From: Allomuricauda sp. CAU 1633 | GTDB taxonomy: Bacteria; Bacteroidota; Bacteroidia; Flavobacteriales; Flavobacteriaceae | Assembly (NCBI RefSeq): GCF_017313225.1 | Contig: NZ_JAFLNE010000002.1 | Location: forward strand, 372,001 to 436,000 | DNA: 64,000 nt | Direction of reading: 5' to 3' | In this document: piece by piece, positions 59,788-64,000 of the stretch | How positions within the stretch are numbered: position 1 is the stretch's first letter | How the letters are laid out: each line of letters opens with the position of its first letter | Notes under the pieces: generated by a model | What the model was told of the DNA's origin: nothing | What the model saw: only the letters and a program-made list of their open reading frames with translations | Database searches by the model: none | Translations under genes and position numbers: made by a program

Positions 59788-60864
59788 ATGACTGAGGAAA
59801 AACTGATGTCCAAGAAAAAACCGGCCTATCCGGTCCAAAAAAAGCTGGATGCGTATTTACACCGATATAATCGGAAAATAGAGATTCCCATTTTTTATGA
59901 GGACTTGCTCCGTTTTGCCGGTTCTGTGGTGGTTTATGATTCGGATGGGGAGGACACTTTGTGGGTGCGCGTCTATTATTCGGATTCTGATCGTAAGGAA
60001 ATCGATATCAGTTTAAAAAAAGTCTATTCCATTTTGCATTCTGATGGTAGTGACCGTATTCAGGAGTATTTGAATGTGGACGCGGTTGATTTCTGCACGT
60101 TTGGGAACTCCAAACCCTTCCGAATCAAGGTACGGAACATCCTGAATGACAACTACACCTATTTCTATGTAAAAAAAACCGATGCTTCCCGTATTTATGG
60201 TTTGGAACTGGAGCACATGCTTTCGCCTTATAACCTTAACTTTTTGGTGTACAAGGATACCCTTATTGAGGAACATATTGCAGGTATTCCCGGGGATGTT
60301 TTTATAAAGGATATGCTGCCCAAATGTTCTGAATCTGAAAAGGCCCAATTGGCCAAAGAATTTGTAAAGTTCAACGAGCGTTGTATGATTCGTTTGTTGG
60401 GCGATATGCGCTCGTATAACTACGTTATTGTTCCTGTTCACGATTTTGACCATGTGGTGTACAAGATCAGGGCTATTGATTTTGACCAACAGAGTTTTGA
60501 GGGAAATCTAAAAGTGTATCGCCCCCAATTTTTTAAGGAAAACTATAAAATGGTGGAATTGGTCCGTCACAAATTACAGAAGGATTCTGTTGATCAATAC
60601 AAAATTGAGGAGCGTTCCATTGTGGCCAAACGGATTTTGAGCTCCGGGAATCGAATAAGACGTTTGGTTTCGGCGGTTAAACCGGATACCATTTCGCTTC
60701 CAGAGAATATTGAGCGGTTAAAGCTTGAAATCTATGATCTAACCAAGGATATGGATTTTAAAAAGAGTACCACCATGGGCGAAGTACTTTCACTTGCTCT
60801 TGATTTCGTTAAGCGAAATTACGAAGATGTCAGTATGAAACAGATTATAGAAAAGAAGTTCTAG
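59788..60864 (+). CDS. Unrecognised protein with protein-kinase-like fold landmarks
   Basis: A 358-residue cytoplasmic protein of no family known to me. Read from the ATG at 59788, it carries in the right order the marks of a kinase/APH fold: a strand ending in lysines (YTYFYVKK, K129/K130), a following helix with glutamates (GLELEHML, E140/E142), a hinge-like DTLIEEHIAGIPG (E161/E162), a catalytic-loop-like LLGDMRSYNYVIV (D206 and N211, spacing D-x4-N), and IRAIDFDQQ (D231/D233) in the place of the metal-binding DFG. The last 120 residues are helical. Sugar, lipid or protein kinase, or a dead member, cannot be told. It diverges from the ABC exporter genes. Confidence 0.6.
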   Translation: MTEEKLMSKKKPAYPVQKKLDAYLHRYNRKIEIPIFYEDLLRFAGSVVVYDSDGEDTLWVRVYYSDSDRKEIDISLKKVYSILHSDGSDRIQEYLNVDAVDFCTFGNSKPFRIKVRNILNDNYTYFYVKKTDASRIYGLELEHMLSPYNLNFLVYKDTLIEEHIAGIPGDVFIKDMLPKCSESEKAQLAKEFVKFNERCMIRLLGDMRSYNYVIVPVHDFDHVVYKIRAIDFDQQSFEGNLKVYRPQFFKENYKMVELVRHKLQKDSVDQYKIEERSIVAKRILSSGNRIRRLVSAVKPDTISLPENIERLKLEIYDLTKDMDFKKSTTMGEVLSLALDFVKRNYEDVSMKQIIEKKF

Positions 60865-60873
60865 TTCTCGATA

Positions 60874-60911
60874 CCTGCCTGCGGCAGGCAGGCAAAATCC
60901 CTTCAGGATTT
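60874..60911. repeat. Two-hairpin intergenic repeat, copy B
   Basis: CCTGCCTGCGGCAGGCAGG (60874-60892, fully self-complementary apart from its centre) followed by AAATCC-CTTCA-GGATTT (60895-60911). It matches the pair of hairpins at 20446-20498. It lies between the convergent kinase-like and nucleoid-associated protein genes, where it may end transcription from both sides. Confidence 0.6.
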
Positions 60912-60950
60912 CACTCGAACTGACAAAGTTCAGTCAAACGCACTACGGGC

Positions 60951-62009
60951 TTAACTCTTCTGTTCCTTGTTGAAATACACCAAATAATAGTACATCTGGC
61001 GTTCCTCGTCCCAGCCTTTTTCTACAAACTTTTGTGCAGAATCGGGGTTGATGAAATCCAACTTTATCTGGATGTTGGTATCCAAGTTAATGACATTCTT
61101 GATTTTCTTCCGGGCATCAGAAACGGCCTTGTTGGCAATATCAAAATTGGAAACGTCCTCAATACTGTATTTGGGTCCTTTTTCAACCTTGTAATGTTTA
61201 AACTCCGGAATCAACTCGGGGTTTTCCATGACCTCATTTAAAAAAGAGGTTTCCTCAAAATTGTCGTTTTTAGCGAAGTGGTTCACCGCTCGGTTCATAA
61301 AGAGCACCTCTTGTTGCTTGTCTTCAGCAGGTAACACGACATCCTTGGCAAAGTTTTGACAGAATTTCAGATAGTTTTTGGTGTAGAAGTTCTCATCGGT
61401 CAGAGGAATCAACCCTAAAAAGTTCTCCAACCAATATTTGGCATCATAACGGTTACTATCTACCGACAACACTTTATAACCTTCCTCTTTTTGCGTATTG
61501 AAAACGATACAACCCTTGTCCAATTTATTGATGTTGATGCCTTGTTTGATTAGAATCTCCAAATTTTGTTCTTTTTCCTTAAACTGAAGGAAATCATGCT
61601 TCAACTCACTTTTAAAAATCCCAACGGCATCCAATTTTTGGTTGTCGATGACCATATCCGAAAAATGAACCACATAAACCTCCCCATTTTTAATGTGCGG
61701 GTGGTTGGATTGTTCAAACAGATGTGTGGTTATTTTTTTGGAAACTTCATGGGTTTTGGAGCTGTCATCAAAAATCGCGCTAATAGCGTTGTAGATTTCA
61801 TTGAACTCCAAATCGACATCATTGTAAAACTTGTAGTAGTTCTCCTCCTTCTCCCTGAACGGCTTAAAGAAATATTCCTTGAGCAATCCTGACATTTCAT
61901 CATTTAGTGTGAAGGGCTCCGCAGATAAAAATGCGTTTTCGTTTTTGCTCTTGTTGCCTACACGGTGGAGCGAAATACTTTCTATTTGGGCGTGATATAG
62001 GTTTAGCAT
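60951..62009 (-). CDS. Nucleoid-associated protein (NdpA/YejK-like)
   Basis: A 352-residue protein resembling the NdpA family: the LYHAQIESISLHRVGNKS start, YFFKPFREKEENYYKF, EVYVVHFSDMVIDNQKLDAV, GIFKSELKHDFLQF, NRYDAKYWLENFLGLIPLTD. E. coli YejK/NdpA binds the nucleoid. Bacteroidota versions are common. The last 60 residues (IQIKLDFINPDSAQKFVEKG) are typical of the group. Cytoplasmic. Confidence 0.88.
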   Translation of the reverse strand: MLNLYHAQIESISLHRVGNKSKNENAFLSAEPFTLNDEMSGLLKEYFFKPFREKEENYYKFYNDVDLEFNEIYNAISAIFDDSSKTHEVSKKITTHLFEQSNHPHIKNGEVYVVHFSDMVIDNQKLDAVGIFKSELKHDFLQFKEKEQNLEILIKQGININKLDKGCIVFNTQKEEGYKVLSVDSNRYDAKYWLENFLGLIPLTDENFYTKNYLKFCQNFAKDVVLPAEDKQQEVLFMNRAVNHFAKNDNFEETSFLNEVMENPELIPEFKHYKVEKGPKYSIEDVSNFDIANKAVSDARKKIKNVINLDTNIQIKLDFINPDSAQKFVEKGWDEERQMYYYLVYFNKEQKS

Positions 62010-62055
62010 TTTTTGGTTAAGGGTTAAAGGTTTATGGGTGAAAGGTTAAGGGTTT

Positions 62056-62553
62056 TTAATTCCAGTTTTCGTCAAAATCCATGTCGTCATAGCTGTCCAG
62101 AAAGTCATCGTCAAATTCCGTTGAAGGTTTGGACTCGAAGTTTTTTTCAGGTGGAGCGTCGGGCAGTTCACCAAAACTGAACAACACATTGGGATAGGTT
62201 CTTCCATCTTCTTTGTCCACAACATCTGCCAATTCCACAAAAAAGGTCCACATGCTAAAAAAATCATACACATAGATCATTTTGGGATTGTCTTCGGTCA
62301 ATACATCATCCAGAATGGTTTCATTCATCAATCGGATATCGGAACCATTTTCGCTCATATCAAAAAGGGCAATTTCCTCATCTTGGTTCCATTCTTCATC
62401 ACAGGTATAAAATGATGCCATCTCAGAACCTTCAAATCCAAAAGCTTGGGTAATGGTGTTATGAAATTCTTCCAATGTATTGCTATCCTCAATCTCAACA
62501 TCCCTAAAGATATCTTCCTCAGCATCAAGAATAATCCTGATTTTATAAATCAT
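62056..62553 (-). CDS. IS1096 passenger TnpR / pRiA4b ORF-3-like protein
   Basis: A 165-residue protein: MIYKIRIILDAEEDIFRDVE, TLEEFHNTITQAFGFEGSEM, ASFYTCDEEWNQDEEIALFD. This is the ORF-3 / IS1096 passenger fold, seen both in mobile elements and as a chromosomal single gene. The C-terminal 30 residues are very acidic (DDDFLDSYDDMDFDENWN). No transposase or terminal repeats are adjacent, so it looks resident. Function unknown. Confidence 0.82.
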   Translation of the reverse strand: MIYKIRIILDAEEDIFRDVEIEDSNTLEEFHNTITQAFGFEGSEMASFYTCDEEWNQDEEIALFDMSENGSDIRLMNETILDDVLTEDNPKMIYVYDFFSMWTFFVELADVVDKEDGRTYPNVLFSFGELPDAPPEKNFESKPSTEFDDDFLDSYDDMDFDENWN

Positions 62554-62596
62554 CCATCAAATTTTAGAGTGGGCACAAATTTACGACAATTCAATC

Positions 62597-63610
62597 TTAT
62601 TTGGTGAATCGGTGCAAGGTAAACGTCATGCCGGCCAATAAGAAAAATGCCCCAATTTGGTGCGCGATGCCCAGCCACAGGGGAACGGCGTAGATTAGGG
62701 TTAATACACCCAGCAAAAATTGAACAAAGACCAAAATTACTATTGATTGTAGTCCTTTATCTTGTAATGAAGTTCGTTCTATTTTTCGAGTCCGTACCCA
62801 TATCAAGGCAATCAATCCCACCACAATATAGGCAATGTAACGGTGCACAAACTGAACGCCACTTTTTCCTTCAAAAAAGTTCTTGATGATGGGCTGTTGC
62901 TCAATATATACGGTTTCGTGAATCAGTTTTCCCTCACTCATCAGGGGCCAGTGGTTGTGGATAAAACCTGCATCCAGTCCGGCTACAAAAGCCCCCCAGA
63001 TAATTTGAACCAATAAAACAGCGTAGGTAACGCGAATGAGGTTTCGGATAGGTTTTAGTACTTCTTTTTTGGATGGATAAATGAGGTCCAATGCCACCCA
63101 AAGGCTATATGCAAAGGTGATGAAAGCGGTGGTCAAGTGTGCGGCTAATCTAAAATGGGATACATCAGGACGGTCCACTAGGCCACTTTTTACCATGTAC
63201 CACCCTAAAAACCCTTGAAATCCTCCCAGAAAAAGTAAGACTACACATTTTTTGATGGTGGGTCTATCCAATTTCTTGGTAAATAAAAAATATAGGAAGG
63301 GTAGAATAAAAACGATTCCGATAAATCGACCTATGAATCGGTGCAGCCATTCCCAAAAGTAAATGTCCTTAAAATCCTCTAGGTCAAAGTGGGAATTCAG
63401 TTTTTGGTACTCTGGGTATTGTTTGTACAGTTCAAAGGCTTCTTCCCAGGCTTGCTCGTTCATAGGAGGCAAAGTGCCGTGAATCAATTTGTAGTCCGAT
63501 ATGGAAAGTCCAGAATGGGTGAGCCGGGTAATTCCACCCACCAAAACCATCATAAAGATGAGCGCACAACCGGTCAACAACCAGTATACCACATACTTGT
63601 TTTTTTTCAT
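62597..63610 (-). CDS. ctaA: Heme A synthase (COX15/CtaA)
   Basis: Hydroxylates the heme O methyl group to make heme A for cytochrome aa3-type oxidases. The 337-residue protein has eight helices. Heme-ligand histidines: [67 protein letters not shown]. The [16 protein letters not shown] loop and [14 protein letters not shown] are typical of the COX15 branch. It overlaps the upstream cca gene by four bases (ATGA). Confidence 0.95.
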   Translation of the reverse strand: MKKNKYVVYWLLTGCALIFMMVLVGGITRLTHSGLSISDYKLIHGTLPPMNEQAWEEAFELYKQYPEYQKLNSHFDLEDFKDIYFWEWLHRFIGRFIGIVFILPFLYFLFTKKLDRPTIKKCVVLLFLGGFQGFLGWYMVKSGLVDRPDVSHFRLAAHLTTAFITFAYSLWVALDLIYPSKKEVLKPIRNLIRVTYAVLLVQIIWGAFVAGLDAGFIHNHWPLMSEGKLIHETVYIEQQPIIKNFFEGKSGVQFVHRYIAYIVVGLIALIWVRTRKIERTSLQDKGLQSIVILVFVQFLLGVLTLIYAVPLWLGIAHQIGAFFLLAGMTFTLHRFTK

Positions 63611-63999
63611 TCTGAATGGACTTTTAAGTTCAGTTGCTTGCCTTTTTCCAGCATAAATTGATAAGCAGCTTCGTGTTCATTGGGAATCTCACCTTCCAAA
63701 ATGGCTTCTTTGATAGCATCCTTGATAATTCCAATTTCCTTGGAAGGCTTCAAATTGAAGGTCTGCATGATTTCCTCACCAGAAACCGGGGGTTGAAAGT
63801 TACGGACATGATCTCGCTCTTCAACTTCCACTATTTTTTGACGCACCAGCTGAAAATTGTTCTTGTACTTCCGTTGTTTTTTGGGATTCTTGGTGGTGAT
63901 ATCCGCTTCGCATAAGGTCATAAGGTCATCCACATAATCGCCAGCATCAAAAACCAATCGACGCACTGCGGAATCGGTTACATGCTCTTCGGCCAAAAT
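63607..63999 (-). CDS. CCA-adding enzyme (tRNA nucleotidyltransferase), C-terminal part
   Basis: The frame is open to the right edge; the catalytic head lies outside. The 131 residues visible are the C-terminal helical part of the bacterial CCA enzyme fused to an HD domain: [60 protein letters not shown], and [20 protein letters not shown] (tail typical of Bacteroidota members). Its function is adding CCA to tRNA 3' ends. The ctaA start overlaps the stop, so the two are co-transcribed. Confidence 0.85.
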   Translation of the reverse strand: MLAEEHVTDSAVRRLVFDAGDYVDDLMTLCEADITTKNPKKQRKYKNNFQLVRQKIVEVEERDHVRNFQPPVSGEEIMQTFNLKPSKEIGIIKDAIKEAILEGEIPNEHEAAYQFMLEKGKQLNLKVHSE

Positions 64000-64000
64000 G

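Noticed and set aside
62018-62054. Repeated GGTTAAGGGTT words before the nucleoid-associated gene
   Set aside because: Two imperfect copies in a short AT-rich leader; too little to call a repeat family.
1-64000. tRNA, rRNA, CRISPR arrays, insertion sequences, prophage genes
   Set aside because: None was recognised on either strand. Regular repeat-spacer units and transposase motifs were not seen.

Overview
The window reads as a chromosome segment of a marine-type member of the Flavobacteriaceae (Bacteroidota), plausibly near Muricauda/Allomuricauda/Flagellimonas. The signs are two type IX secretion (type B sorting) proteins, promoters with the Bacteroidota -7 element TAnnTTTG, a NusB with a long N-terminal extension next to a DUF1573 lipoprotein and YajC, a DnaJ with a reduced zinc finger, DUF3276 and DUF6686 proteins, and weak Shine-Dalgarno sequences. 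No rRNA, tRNA, CRISPR array, transposase or prophage gene was seen. Both ends cut genes: a TIGR01777-type epimerase on the left and a CCA-adding enzyme on the right.

Layout. 0-8 kb: end of an epimerase gene, grpE-dnaJ behind a possible sigma-54 promoter, an ABC-2 exporter pair, an MscS channel, a putative DUF6268-like surface protein and a sigma-54 activator without an HTH. 8-12.7 kb: PPK2, M28 peptidase, two DUF1801 proteins and a PepSY membrane protein. 12.8-21.4 kb: an accessory island of nine genes, all on the minus strand and visibly AT-rich (SUKH-like and WapI-like immunity-type proteins, GNAT, small membrane proteins, an alpha/beta hydrolase and two glycoside hydrolases). Five of its gene boundaries carry a recurring motif with core RACCGTT, so it looks like an array of gene cassettes. 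21.5-32.9 kb: housekeeping and stress genes, including a cyclophilin-FKBP fusion, cold shock protein, 1-Cys peroxiredoxin, bacillithiol transferase-like protein, M14 peptidase, DUF3276, ABC exporter and nusB-DUF1573-yajC. 33-39.7 kb: Gfo/Idh/MocA oxidoreductase, DJ-1-like lipoprotein, YdeI-like protein, pepT, pyrD and HMG-CoA lyase.

39.7-42.5 kb is the most interesting block: an outer-membrane porin, an exported FMN-binding protein with an intact covalent-flavinylation motif and a four-helix membrane protein with paired histidines, all on the plus strand, followed by a convergent DUF6686 gene. The porin gene and the DUF6686 gene are each preceded by the same palindrome (arms TTATTTAAAM and GTCTAAATAA), so I infer one regulator, probably metal-responsive, controls an envelope flavin redox module.

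42.5-53.4 kb holds guaB, two thioredoxin-fold/DUF3995 envelope genes downstream of lysA, a Lon-N protein, sucC, a TerB-like protein, hsp20, an M20 peptidase with an altered metal site, and uvrB. 53.5-64 kb holds two T9SS cargo proteins, a second ABC-2 exporter, an unrecognised protein that carries the landmarks of a protein-kinase-like fold, a nucleoid-associated protein, an IS1096-passenger-like protein, heme A synthase and the cca fragment.

All functions are assigned by reading motifs by eye. No database search was run, and family names are from memory.
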